Source: JBFHER01 sp041584055
GTDB lineage: Bacteria > Bacteroidota > Bacteroidia > Bacteroidales > UBA5342
DNA: 9,186 nt
Direction: 5' to 3'
Assembly (NCBI GenBank): GCA_041584055.1
Contig: JBFHER010000157.1
Location: 1-9,186 of the forward strand
The translations under genes and the position numbers were made by a program. Shown piece after piece: positions 1 through 7,011 of this stretch; within the stretch, counting starts at the first letter, position 1, and the number at the start of each line of letters is the position of its first letter. The notes below the pieces were generated by a model. The model was not told where the DNA came from. It was given only the letters and a program-made list of their open reading frames with translations, and did not search any database.

Positions 1-382
1 ACTGAATACGAAAGCAGCCAATAAGGCTGATGCAAAAGCAGCTGCTCCGGCCAGGAAAAACATTTCCTTTGATGATTTCTTAACCATGGATGTAAGAATC
101 GGAACCATTCTGGAAGCGGAAAAAGTTGCAAAGACAAAAAAACTTCTTCAGCTAAAAGTGGATACTGGTATTGATCAACGGACCGTGGTTTCAGGAATTG
201 CTGAACACTACTCTCCTGAAGCCTTGATCGGAAAACAGGTGTCTATTCTTGTCAACCTGGAACCACGAAAAATCAAGGGGATCGAAAGTCAGGGCATGAT
301 TTTAATGGCCGAAGATGCCAATGGAAAATTAGTTCTTGTTTCTCCTGAAAGTACTGTTAAACCAGGAAGTGAAGTAAAATAG
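1..382 (+). CDS. metG: Methionine--tRNA ligase, C-terminal tRNA-binding domain (5' end outside window)
   Basis: This is the last 126 codons of a gene entering from the left edge; the reading frame is open from base 2 to the TAG at 380-382. A short Ala/Lys-rich linker (about residues 3-19) leads into an OB-fold domain of the EMAP-II/Trbp111 type: ISFDDFLTMDVRIGTI, then KVDTGIDQRTVVSGIAEHY, LVNLEPRKIKGIESQGMIL and a VSPES tail. In Bacteroidota this domain usually ends a MetG of about 680 residues, where it helps bind tRNA during charging with methionine in the cytoplasm. The ATG at 86 lies inside the domain and is not the real start. A free-standing Trbp111/CsaA-like protein would share the fold, but the in-frame linker upstream and the MetG-like wording of the domain favour MetG. 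The catalytic core is not visible here. Confidence 0.9.
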   Translation, partial: LNTKAANKADAKAAAPARKNISFDDFLTMDVRIGTILEAEKVAKTKKLLQLKVDTGIDQRTVVSGIAEHYSPEALIGKQVSILVNLEPRKIKGIESQGMILMAEDANGKLVLVSPESTVKPGSEVK

Positions 383-656
383 AAAGAGCAGATTGCCGAG
401 CAGACGTCAGATCCCGGGCATTTGCCCCAGGCCGTAATCTGCCGCCTCTCCGCCTTCATTTTTCTTAACTGTGGCCCTTTACAACCATCATCATAATTTT
501 GAAGTTCAGTTTCCAGAACATAAATATTTGTTTGATAATGCAGCGTCTCCAAAAGAGGGTCATTCTGGAAGGACGCGTTGCGTAAGCATATTCAGTGTAA
601 GCTTTGTTCTGCAATCTTTGATTTATATCTTGTGTCATAATGTATTTTATTTAAGG
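383..656. other. Intergenic region between metG and the SQR-like gene, with a GC-rich foldable segment
   Basis: There is no convincing gene here. The first part is unusual: bases 391-450 hold 38 G/C out of 60, against AT-rich surroundings. It contains a 7-base inverted repeat (GCAGATT at 388-394, AATCTGC at 436-442) enclosing a small GGGC-ATTT-GCCC hairpin at about 416-427, and is followed by a T-rich run at 457-465. This could act as the metG transcript end, be a structured RNA, or be a copy of an interspersed repeat. Bases 470-656 are AT-rich and show nothing I recognise. Short open frames cross the region on both strands (+ from 471, - from 552), but they cut across the structured element and resemble no known protein. 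Confidence 0.45.
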
Positions 657-2114
657 TTATTCAGGAATCATTGACCAGCCAAAGCGCGCTTTTGCTTTGT
701 ATAAGAACATGTAGTGCATAAATAGTTTCATCCAGTGACCTGCTAATCCAATCACTCCTACCGTTGCTTTTATATCTCGGCCATAATCAGGATATTTTTC
801 CCAATCTGGCACAATCGGAGAAACGGTCATTGTTGCAGCCTGTCCTTTTGTAAATCCATAACCTGCACTCACAATGCATGCTGCAGCCTGCCGGGCCATG
901 GATCCAAGATGTGGGTGTTCGACTTTTCCTGTTTTAATTTGATGAGCGATATTTTGAGCAACGACTTTACCTATGACACCTGAGGGCATCCCTGTTCTTG
1001 GAGGCGTTGGAAATATCTTTGTGCCATTAGGACTTTCCATGGGCTTCGACATGCCATGTGGGGGCGCAAAAGCAATCCCTGCAGCGTACATAAAGCCATA
1101 AGCTGGATTTTGGTAAATGGAAGGCCAGTCACTTGCATGCCAGTCTTCATAGGGCTTTTGTGTATAATCAGCATCCACCTTCATCATCCCATTTGCAGCA
1201 AAAACATTAGAAGATATATCTTCCCCCTTTTGGTTGTAAGCCTTCATGCCTGCTCCGGCAAAACCGGGGATAAGCATGGCAAAATCGAAGGACTGCACAT
1301 CTTTGGTCCCATCCAACAATTCGTAGTAAACCTTGCCCTTTTCCACTTTCGACACACCAGCTCGCTTTATCCAACGTATGCCGTATTCGGCCAACACAGA
1401 TTCTGTAAAAATTTTTGTAGGTGTGATATATCCTCCTCTGTTTACATAGGCGCCACCCATTCCAAAATCTCCCAACTCATATTCATTTGTAAGCCAGACG
1501 ATGTCTGCAAGATGGTTTAACTTTCGTTTATTGACTTCAAAAGCGATGTTAAGCGCATACTCAAATCCGGCACCCTGACACGTAGCCATTGGATGACCAG
1601 TGCCAATAAGAAATGTTTGTTTCTCACCATTCTCCAATTTTTTGAGTGCTTTTTCAAGATTTTTCCAGGCATGTGCAGCATGATCGTAGGTACAAACTGA
1701 ATCCGTAAAATGATCTGGTCCAAGCCCCGGCGTTGCTTCGAAATTCAGCTTGGGACCTGTAGCATTGACCAAATAATCAAAGGTTACAATCTCTTCCTGT
1801 CCTTTTTTCTCTTCGTTCACGTACCTGATCTTTACAAAAGGTTTTGTTTCTGCTTCATTCCCTTCCGGATGAAGCGAAAGCGCCAATGCCTGTTTGTACT
1901 CGATTCCTTTGCGTTTGTAAACCGGAGCCAGTTCAAACTTCACCTGTTCGGGCGTCATCAACCCTACACCGACCCAAATATTGGACGGCACCCATTGATA
2001 ATTACGATTAGGGCTTACAACAACAACGTCGTGTTTTTTCCCTAATAACTTTTTAAGATAAAGTGCAGAAGTATGTCCAGAAATACCCGCACCCAGTACA
2101 ACTACTTTTGCCAT
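657..2114 (-). CDS. Sulfide:quinone oxidoreductase-like FAD-dependent oxidoreductase
   Basis: A 485-residue flavoprotein of the two-dinucleotide-binding-domain superfamily. It probably oxidises sulfide to polysulfide or sulfur and passes electrons to membrane quinone. Residues 4-20 form the FAD-binding Rossmann motif (VVVLGAGISGHTSALYL), NATGPKLNF (117-125) is the second nucleotide-binding segment, and YAAGIAFAPP (343-352) matches the FAD-contacting stretch of SQRs. All three redox cysteines of SQR are present: Cys141 in SVCTYDHA, Cys179 in MATCQGAGFEYA and Cys413 in AAACIVSAG. The C-terminal 40 residues (GHWMKLFMHYMFLYKAK) look like the amphipathic membrane-attaching helices of SQRs. The protein is longer than classic SQRs of about 400-430 residues, with extra sequence around 312-370, so it may belong to one of the divergent SQR types; I cannot assign which. 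A plain NADH dehydrogenase is less likely given the three cysteines. The start is the only ATG before the Rossmann fold. It stands alone, divergent from the next gene. Confidence 0.82.
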   Translation of the reverse strand: MAKVVVLGAGISGHTSALYLKKLLGKKHDVVVVSPNRNYQWVPSNIWVGVGLMTPEQVKFELAPVYKRKGIEYKQALALSLHPEGNEAETKPFVKIRYVNEEKKGQEEIVTFDYLVNATGPKLNFEATPGLGPDHFTDSVCTYDHAAHAWKNLEKALKKLENGEKQTFLIGTGHPMATCQGAGFEYALNIAFEVNKRKLNHLADIVWLTNEYELGDFGMGGAYVNRGGYITPTKIFTESVLAEYGIRWIKRAGVSKVEKGKVYYELLDGTKDVQSFDFAMLIPGFAGAGMKAYNQKGEDISSNVFAANGMMKVDADYTQKPYEDWHASDWPSIYQNPAYGFMYAAGIAFAPPHGMSKPMESPNGTKIFPTPPRTGMPSGVIGKVVAQNIAHQIKTGKVEHPHLGSMARQAAACIVSAGYGFTKGQAATMTVSPIVPDWEKYPDYGRDIKATVGVIGLAGHWMKLFMHYMFLYKAKARFGWSMIPE

Positions 2115-2430
2115 GGGATAAATTAATTTGATTTAATCGTTCTTCATTTTATCAATACCTTAAAATTATCATATTTAAATAATCATATATATTCGTATAA
2201 CATGTTGTGCAACAGATTCTAAGCAAATGTGCAAAAAAAAGCACAAACGCTGATCAAACCGCAGAATGAAAATCAAGGAAAAAGGAGTGATGCAGATATC
2301 TATTGGAATTTCAAAATACTTGTCAATGAATTGGTTTGTGAAATAAGGAGTCTAACAAAATTTGCCGCTGTGAGATGTCTTATTCAAATAGGTATATTAT
2401 CTTTGATTTCAGCTAAAACACATCCTCATT
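2115..2430. other. Divergent intergenic region between the SQR-like gene and the membrane glycosyltransferase-like gene
   Basis: A 316-base region that must carry the promoters of both flanking genes. Bases 2115-2200 are very AT-rich. On the minus strand TAATTTTA (2161-2168) is a near match to the Bacteroidota -7 box, 46 bases before the SQR start. A small inverted repeat TGTTG-TG-CAACA lies at 2203-2214. The heptamer TGTGCAA occurs at 2206-2212 and again at 2228-2234, the second within TGTGC-A8-GCACA (2228-2245). On the plus strand TATCTTTG (2398-2405) is an exact -7 match. A frame open from a GTG at 2229 runs through this region into the next gene in another frame; its product resembles nothing I know and I do not call it. 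Confidence 0.5.
2398..2405 (+). promoter_or_regulatory. Candidate -7 promoter element for the membrane glycosyltransferase-like gene
   Basis: TATCTTTG matches TAnnTTTG exactly and ends 25 bases before the proposed TTG start at 2431, giving a short leader. No clear -33 TTTG box is visible at the expected distance, so confidence is modest. Confidence 0.4.
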
Positions 2431-3948
2431 TTGAGAAAAAAGAATCACAAACAAGCCCTGGTTTTCACACTGTTTTTTATCGTATCAGTTGTGTTTCTGC
2501 AATTTCGATCCATCGGTCGCTTGCCTACAAGTGTGCATGCGTGGGCCCAAAGTGATCATTATGCTCTTTCGCTGGGGTTTCTTAACAATGAATTTGATTT
2601 CTTTCATCCTGAGACATTTGCCTTAAATCATCAGTTTCCACCTTCAAAGGAATTATCAAACCCGCAAGGCATTACTGCAGTTGACTTTCCAATCCTACAT
2701 TTTATTGTCGCGTTCTTCATGAAGGTATTTGGCACCAATGCTCCCTGGGTCTTTCGCCTGACCAGCATTCTGTTTAGCTTCTTTGGCCTGTTTTCTATTT
2801 TTAAAGCAATAAGTAAAATAAAGGGAATATGGGAAGCGATGTTTGTCGTTGGATTTCTATTATTTCAACCCATTTACATTTATTATCAGGGTGGCTTCCA
2901 TGTATCATCTGCGGCATTCAATGTTTTTCTTGTTGGTTTGAGCCAAATGTTATTGTATTATCATACGGATAAAAGGAAATATATCTACTGGGGATATTTC
3001 TTTCTTACGCTTGCAGGATTAATGCGTTTTATTAACATTATTTCGCTGATTGCGTTGCTATGCATGCATGTGGTTCAAAGCATCAAAACGCATAAAGTAA
3101 AACATAGCATTTACTTAAATGTGGCAGGAATTATCCTAATCGCAGGATATTTTATTTACAATAAATCACTTGCTGCCAGGTATGGCTCGGTATTTTTAGG
3201 ATCACCCATCGTTGCTGATAGTTGGCGTATTTTCATTGAGCAGGGATTGAAAATAGGCATCATGTATGCACGGGGATTTCTCCCCTTTACACATTTCGCT
3301 GCTTTTGCCATTCTTATTTATTTATTCTTTAAAGACAGGATACGCATAAACGAAAAAATGATTGAGTGGAAAGCATGGTTGACATTTTCATTTCTGGGCA
3401 CACTTTGCTTTACTTGTCTAATGTCCTGGAGCCTGTCAATCCACGACTACTATTCTCTTGACACCTGGTTACCGGTATTGTCTATTGCCGTTATATTCTT
3501 AATTTACAATACTGATTTTTCAATGGAGAGCAGACAAAAAGCACTGTTTGTTATTATTTTTCTCACTGGAATATTCTCTGTTTCATTTGAACAACAGAAC
3601 CGAAAATACGCTCAAAACAAAGCGATGGAAGGTGCCGACCTTGTGATTCATGATTTTAAAGATGCTTCCCGGTTTCTGAATGACCGAATTAAAGAAGGTG
3701 ACAAAGTCCTGATTATTTGTGGCTCAGGATGGAATACACCCATGGTAGCATGGCAGCATAAAGCATACAGGGTTGCCTGGCATTTCAAAGAAAACATTCC
3801 AAAAGCTTTATCTCAGGATTACGATTACATACTTACACATAATCCTACTTTTCATACTGAAGTACTAAGCCATTTCCCTAATTTTGAAAGCCATACAGAA
3901 AAGATCGCAGATAACGGCGCAATCTCTATCTGGATTCAGCGCAAATAA
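2431..3948 (+). CDS. Polytopic membrane protein, PMT/ArnT-like glycosyltransferase (GT-C fold)
   Basis: A 505-residue integral membrane protein with about 10-11 hydrophobic segments (roughly 9-25, 86-100, 108-126, 134-150, 160-177, 186-210, 228-243, 286-300, 315-333, 345-358, 369-385), followed by a soluble C-terminal part (about 390-505). The first loop reads TSVHAWAQSDHYALSLGF (33-50). This is where GT-C glycosyltransferases using polyprenyl-phosphate sugars keep a catalytic acidic residue, here Asp42. Architecture and this loop suggest transfer of a sugar to a lipid or protein on the outer face of the inner membrane, but donor and acceptor cannot be read from sequence. Start: an in-frame stop sits at 2404-2406 and the first ATG is residue 97, after the first helices and the Asp42 loop. 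A non-ATG start is therefore required, and the TTG at 2431 is the best candidate: it gives a basic N terminus (RKKNHK) before helix 1. A 61-base gap separates it from asnA. Confidence 0.68.
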   Translation: MRKKNHKQALVFTLFFIVSVVFLQFRSIGRLPTSVHAWAQSDHYALSLGFLNNEFDFFHPETFALNHQFPPSKELSNPQGITAVDFPILHFIVAFFMKVFGTNAPWVFRLTSILFSFFGLFSIFKAISKIKGIWEAMFVVGFLLFQPIYIYYQGGFHVSSAAFNVFLVGLSQMLLYYHTDKRKYIYWGYFFLTLAGLMRFINIISLIALLCMHVVQSIKTHKVKHSIYLNVAGIILIAGYFIYNKSLAARYGSVFLGSPIVADSWRIFIEQGLKIGIMYARGFLPFTHFAAFAILIYLFFKDRIRINEKMIEWKAWLTFSFLGTLCFTCLMSWSLSIHDYYSLDTWLPVLSIAVIFLIYNTDFSMESRQKALFVIIFLTGIFSVSFEQQNRKYAQNKAMEGADLVIHDFKDASRFLNDRIKEGDKVLIICGSGWNTPMVAWQHKAYRVAWHFKENIPKALSQDYDYILTHNPTFHTEVLSHFPNFESHTEKIADNGAISIWIQRK

Positions 3949-3973
3949 AATTCGTATTTTCTATGTATTTTGT

Positions 3974-3981
3974 TACATTTA
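3974..3981 (+). promoter_or_regulatory. Candidate -7 element upstream of asnA
   Basis: TACATTTA differs by one base from TAnnTTTG and lies 28 bases before the asnA ATG. It suggests that asnA is transcribed separately from the membrane protein upstream, though the 61-base gap would also allow read-through. Confidence 0.35.
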
Positions 3982-4009
3982 GCTCCGGAACAAAATTTAA
4001 ATAAATACT

Positions 4010-5047
4010 ATGAGTTACTTGATTAAACCGCAAGGCTACAAGCCATTGCTAAACTTAAAAGAAACAGAAAAAGCCATTCAGCAGATCAAAGACTTTTTTC
4101 AAATGAACCTAGCTGCAGAATTGGGACTAAGAAGGGTTACTGCTCCGTTGTTTGTGAAAAAGGGCACCGGTATAAATGATGACCTGAATGGCATAGAGCG
4201 TCCTGTTGCTTTTCCAATAAAAGACATGAATGAAACCATTGCAGAAGTGGTACATTCGTTGGCAAAATGGAAACGTCTGATGCTTGCGAACCTAAATATC
4301 GAATCTGGTTATGGTATTTATACCGACATGAATGCCATTCGCCCTGATGAAGATTTGGGAAACCTGCATTCCTTATATGTGGACCAGTGGGATTGGGAAC
4401 GAGTAATGACCCAAGAAGAAAGGACACTGGACTTCCTTAAATACATTGTTACAAAAATATATGGTGTATTAAAACGGACTGAGACTTTTGTATACGAAAA
4501 CTACGAGTCATTAACACCCTGTCTTCCGGAAAACATTCATTTTGTTCACACAGAAGAATTGCTGGAAAAATATCCGGATTTAACCCCAAAAGAAAGAGAA
4601 GACAAGGTGGTTGAGCAATACGGTGCTGTATTTGTAATTGGCATTGGAGCTCGTCTGTCAAATGGTGAAAAACATGACGGTCGCGCTCCTGACTATGATG
4701 ATTGGAGCACGGAAACAGTCAATGGTTGTAGAGGCCTTAATGGAGACATACTCGTATGGAATTCAGTTTTAAAAAGAGCTTATGAATTGTCTTCAATGGG
4801 CATCAGGGTAGATAAAAAGGCGCTTGAAAATCAACTTGAAATTGAAGGAGAAAACGGTCGCAAAGCACTCTTTTTTCACCAACAGTTATTAAATGGCACA
4901 CTACCGCTTTCCATCGGTGGAGGAATTGGACAAAGTCGCTTGTGCATGTTTTATCTGAAGAAAGCACACATTGGGGAAATTCAAACTAGCATCTGGCCTG
5001 ACAGCATGATCTCAGAGTGCAAGGAAGCCAACATTCCCCTGATATAA
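4010..5047 (+). CDS. asnA: Aspartate--ammonia ligase (asparagine synthetase A)
   Basis: A complete 345-residue AsnA, close to the usual 330-345. This cytoplasmic enzyme makes asparagine from aspartate, ammonia and ATP, and its fold is related to the catalytic core of class II aminoacyl-tRNA synthetases. Recognisable blocks in order: LGLRRVTAPLFV, DLNGIERPVAFPI, VVHSLAKWKR, a long block from IYTDMNAIRPDE through SLYVDQWDWERV, then GRAPDYDDW, GLNGDILVWN, ELSSMGIRVD, and the class II motif 3-like GGGIGQSRLCMF near the C terminus. No key block is missing. The ATG at 4010 gives the usual N terminus (SYLIKPQGYKPLL), and no Shine-Dalgarno sequence is seen, as is normal for Bacteroidota. The gene is convergent with the methyltransferase gene. 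Nothing suggests a link to the flanking genes beyond position. Confidence 0.97.
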   Translation: MSYLIKPQGYKPLLNLKETEKAIQQIKDFFQMNLAAELGLRRVTAPLFVKKGTGINDDLNGIERPVAFPIKDMNETIAEVVHSLAKWKRLMLANLNIESGYGIYTDMNAIRPDEDLGNLHSLYVDQWDWERVMTQEERTLDFLKYIVTKIYGVLKRTETFVYENYESLTPCLPENIHFVHTEELLEKYPDLTPKEREDKVVEQYGAVFVIGIGARLSNGEKHDGRAPDYDDWSTETVNGCRGLNGDILVWNSVLKRAYELSSMGIRVDKKALENQLEIEGENGRKALFFHQQLLNGTLPLSIGGGIGQSRLCMFYLKKAHIGEIQTSIWPDSMISECKEANIPLI

Positions 5048-5071
5048 ATCGAGTAAATAAAACCTTATGAA

Positions 5072-5105
5072 TTGGGGTGGGTTCTCTTTGACGGATTCAC
5101 CCCAA
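5072..5105 (+). terminator. Hairpin between convergent asnA and methyltransferase genes
   Basis: TTGGGGTG (5072-5079) and CACCCCAA (5098-5105) form a perfect 8-base stem, 24 bases after the asnA stop. In plus-strand RNA it extends inward by five more pairs, mostly G-U (GGTTC with GGATT). There is no T run after it on the plus strand. On the minus strand it is followed by a moderately T-rich stretch. It may end or stabilise transcripts in one or both directions. Confidence 0.45.
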
Positions 5106-5154
5106 CTTATGCTATGCAACATTCCTTCCTTGCGCACAATAAAAACGTCAAAAC

Positions 5155-5784
5155 TCAGACTTGAAAGATTATCACGTTTCCCTTCATAAATTCTATTTTT
5201 GCGTTCCATTGTCTTGAAATCCACCTCATTGTTTCTTCCGCGTAAAAGCAAACATGGGTAAGATCGTTCTTATACCACCAGTTTTTAAAATCAACATCAT
5301 CAGGCCTGAGCATGGTCATAATTCCAAGCACTCCTCCCTGGTTTAACATTTTAAACAAACCTTTAAATTCTTTACCCGGAAAATAAAAGTGTTCAACAAC
5401 TTCAGTGGCTGCGATAAAATCAAAAAACTGCCTTAAAACTGCTTTATTGTTTAGATAGAAAGGATCGTAGCGTTCCACCTGAAACCCATGTTTTTTAAAC
5501 AGATTATACAGAGCAGGTGTTGGGCCTGCTCCAAAATCCAGTCCTTTTGAATCGGGTTTTAACAAAGGAATCATTGGCGTCAACAGCTTCATTAAAAATG
5601 ACTGATAACCTTCATCCTCCGGATTGTTTTTATGCAAATCATAACGTTCTTTTTCTGCTTCTTCCGAAATCAGATAGTTGGAAGTCACAAAAACCAATTG
5701 GCAATTTTTACAAAACTGATACAATCTAAACTTATCCCGGAAATAATCTTTCGTATCTTCACATTGACACAATGGGCATGGCAT
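5155..5784 (-). CDS. Class I SAM-dependent methyltransferase with N-terminal zinc ribbon
   Basis: A 209-residue protein starting MPCPLCQC. Residues 3-28 hold two cysteine pairs (CPLC at 3-6, CKNC at 25-28), a likely zinc ribbon. The methyltransferase domain follows: motif I GLDFGAGPTP (81-90), YDPFY (106-110) at the acidic end of strand 2, TEVVEHFY (127-134), the LNQGGVLGIMT strand (147-157) and a family-typical stretch WWYKNDLTHVCFYAEETMRW (169-188). The domain order fits a widespread bacterial family of small zinc-ribbon methyltransferases whose substrate I do not know. I chose the ATG at 5784. An ATG 33 codons upstream (5883) would add an unrelated hydrophobic stretch before the conserved Cys pair. 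Another frame stays open past the stop, but the VIIFQV end is normal for the family, so I see no frameshift. The gene appears monocistronic. Confidence 0.8.
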   Translation of the reverse strand: MPCPLCQCEDTKDYFRDKFRLYQFCKNCQLVFVTSNYLISEEAEKERYDLHKNNPEDEGYQSFLMKLLTPMIPLLKPDSKGLDFGAGPTPALYNLFKKHGFQVERYDPFYLNNKAVLRQFFDFIAATEVVEHFYFPGKEFKGLFKMLNQGGVLGIMTMLRPDDVDFKNWWYKNDLTHVCFYAEETMRWISRQWNAKIEFMKGNVIIFQV

Positions 5785-6102
5785 AACAATTATTTTATAA
5801 AAGGTAAAATTATAAAATTTAGCGCATTCAATGGGCCCAGCATTAAACATTGTTATCATTATCTCAAACATTCCAAATACCAACGCACCTAAATACTTGT
5901 TCTTCCCTGGCCTGATTTATTTCACAATAATGTATACAGAGTTCGAACATTCCACAATTCTTGGTGTTATAAACTAGTAATGTGAAGAATAAAAGAGGGA
6001 TCATAGTCAACATATCACTTTGTCTTATAGGCACTTAAACCTAATAATACAATCCAAACCAGCGAGCTCTCATTAATTTTTCATGTGTTTTACAGCAGTT
6101 TT

Positions 6103-6127
6103 TGCACAAAGTTGTTACTTTTGTGCA
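6103..6127. promoter_or_regulatory. Inverted repeat over the fabI promoter, candidate operator
   Basis: TGCACAAA (6103-6110) and TTTGTGCA (6120-6127) form a perfect 8-base inverted repeat around a 9-base spacer. The right arm covers the last four bases of the -7 box TACTTTTG (6116-6123). A dimeric repressor bound here would block the polymerase. No regulator gene is adjacent, so operator function is inferred from placement alone. Confidence 0.4.
6116..6123 (+). promoter_or_regulatory. -7 promoter element of fabI
   Basis: TACTTTTG matches the Bacteroidota -7 consensus TAnnTTTG exactly and ends 20 bases before the fabI ATG, giving a leader of about 10-15 bases. A convincing -33 TTTG at the right distance is not visible; the TTTTG at 6100-6104 is too close. 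Confidence 0.6.
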
Positions 6128-6143
6128 TCCAAAAAAACACGTT

Positions 6144-6998
6144 ATGGCTTATAACTTATTAGAAGGGAAAAAAGGTATTATTTTCGGTGCATTGAACGAT
6201 ATGTCAATTGCCTGGAAGGTAGCAGAAAAAGCTGTTGAGCAGGGTGCTAAAATCACCTTATCAAACACACCAATGGCTGTTCGTATGGGAGAAACAGACG
6301 AGCTTGCAAAAAAATTAAATTGTGAAGTAATTCCGGCCGATGCAACAAATGTTGATGATCTGAAAGTCGTATATGAACGCACCATGGAACTTTTGGGGGG
6401 TAAAGTTGACTTTATACTTCACTCCATAGGGATGTCACCAAACGTTCGTAAAAAACTACCTTACGATCAACTAAATTACAACTATCTTGACAAAACCCTG
6501 GATGTTTCAGCGATATCATTTCATAAGATGATAAAAACTGCGAAACAAATGGATGCTGTTAATGAATGGGGATCCATCGTAGCATTGTCTTATGTGGCAG
6601 CACAACGGACACTCTACGGATACAACGATATGGCTGATGCAAAAGCATTGCTTGAAAGCATCGCAAGAAGCTTTGGATACATTTATGGTCGTGAAAAGAA
6701 TGTTCGCATTAACACCATCTCCCAATCTCCAACCCTTACAACTGCAGGTAAAGGGGTAAAAGGGATGGATAAACTGATGGACTTCTCAGAACGTATGTCG
6801 CCACTTGGCAATGCAACTGCAGATGAATGTGCCGATTACTGCATCATGATGTTTAGTGATTTAACGAGAAAAGTGACCATGCAGAATCTGCTGCACGATG
6901 GCGGTTTCTCAAGCATGGGAATGAGTTTAAGAGCTATGACTCAATACGAAAAGAGTTTCGATTGCGACTGCAAAGATGAAAATATTTCATATGGTTAG
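6144..6998 (+). CDS. fabI: Enoyl-[acyl-carrier-protein] reductase (NADH), FabI type
   Basis: A 284-residue short-chain dehydrogenase/reductase that carries out the last reduction of the type II fatty acid elongation cycle, trans-2-enoyl-ACP to acyl-ACP, in the cytoplasm. The cofactor loop is GALNDMSIAWKVA (15-27), the Bacteroidota form of the FabI glycine-rich loop. HSIGMSP (93-99) follows, and the catalytic set Tyr150, Tyr160 and Lys167 keeps the Tyr-x6-Lys spacing of FabI (SYVAAQRTLYGYNDMADAK, 149-167). ISQSPTLTTAG and the late DGGFSS block are also typical. The chosen ATG at 6144 gives the standard MAYNLLEGKKGIIFG start; a longer frame from 6102 would begin with TTG inside the promoter and is rejected. 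The stop codon is embedded in a small hairpin, followed by a strong terminator. The nearby inverted repeat may regulate it. Confidence 0.95.
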   Translation: MAYNLLEGKKGIIFGALNDMSIAWKVAEKAVEQGAKITLSNTPMAVRMGETDELAKKLNCEVIPADATNVDDLKVVYERTMELLGGKVDFILHSIGMSPNVRKKLPYDQLNYNYLDKTLDVSAISFHKMIKTAKQMDAVNEWGSIVALSYVAAQRTLYGYNDMADAKALLESIARSFGYIYGREKNVRINTISQSPTLTTAGKGVKGMDKLMDFSERMSPLGNATADECADYCIMMFSDLTRKVTMQNLLHDGGFSSMGMSLRAMTQYEKSFDCDCKDENISYG

Positions 6999-7011
6999 AA
7001 AGCTAACCATA
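6990..7011 (+). other. Hairpin spanning the fabI stop codon
   Basis: TATGGTTAG (6990-6998) and CTAACCATA (7003-7011) pair perfectly over 9 bases with a 4-base loop. The TAG stop (6996-6998) lies at the loop end of the left arm. It ends exactly where the terminator stem begins at 7012. Confidence 0.6.

Larger units (their letters stand above)
5785..6143. other. Divergent intergenic region between the methyltransferase gene and fabI
   Basis: A 359-base AT-rich region with no gene I can support. Near the left end, minus-strand TAATTTTA (5805-5812), with a TTG (5829-5831) 16 bases further upstream, is a weak promoter candidate for the methyltransferase gene; the box ends 20 bases before its ATG. 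Near the right end lie an exact -7 box and an inverted repeat in front of fabI, listed separately. The middle (about 5885-6080) contains only very short open frames and a GTTCGAAC palindrome (5941-5948). That palindrome looks like a tRNA T-loop, but it has no flanking stem. Confidence 0.5.

Noticed and set aside
471..674. Open frames on both strands after metG (+ from 471 with GTG; - from 552)
   Set aside because: They resemble no known protein, cut through the GC-rich foldable segment and overlap flanking gene ends; composition looks like chance.
1056..1520. Long open frame (154 codons) antisense to the SQR-like gene
   Set aside because: It lies wholly inside a well-supported gene; its translation has no domain or sensible composition.
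2203..2245. TGTTG-TG-CAACA palindrome and repeated TGTGCAA, sharing the 8-mer TTGCACAA with the fabI upstream repeat
   Set aside because: An 8-mer shared on either strand within 9 kb is expected by chance fairly often; too weak to propose a common regulator.
2229..2555. Open frame from a GTG in the divergent intergenic region, considered as a four-helix-bundle type protein
   Set aside because: No recognisable motif of that family, and it runs 125 bases into the better-supported membrane protein in another frame.
5012..5251. Open frame past the methyltransferase stop, considered as a frameshifted C-terminal extension
   Set aside because: The methyltransferase ends normally for its family, and the extra frame runs into the asnA coding region with no recognisable domain.
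5785..5883. 33-codon N-terminal extension of the methyltransferase
   Set aside because: The family begins at the M-x-CPLC zinc ribbon; the extension covers the candidate promoter.
5941..5948. GTTCGAAC, resembling a tRNA T-loop
   Set aside because: No flanking T-stem, acceptor stem or anticodon arm can be formed on either strand.
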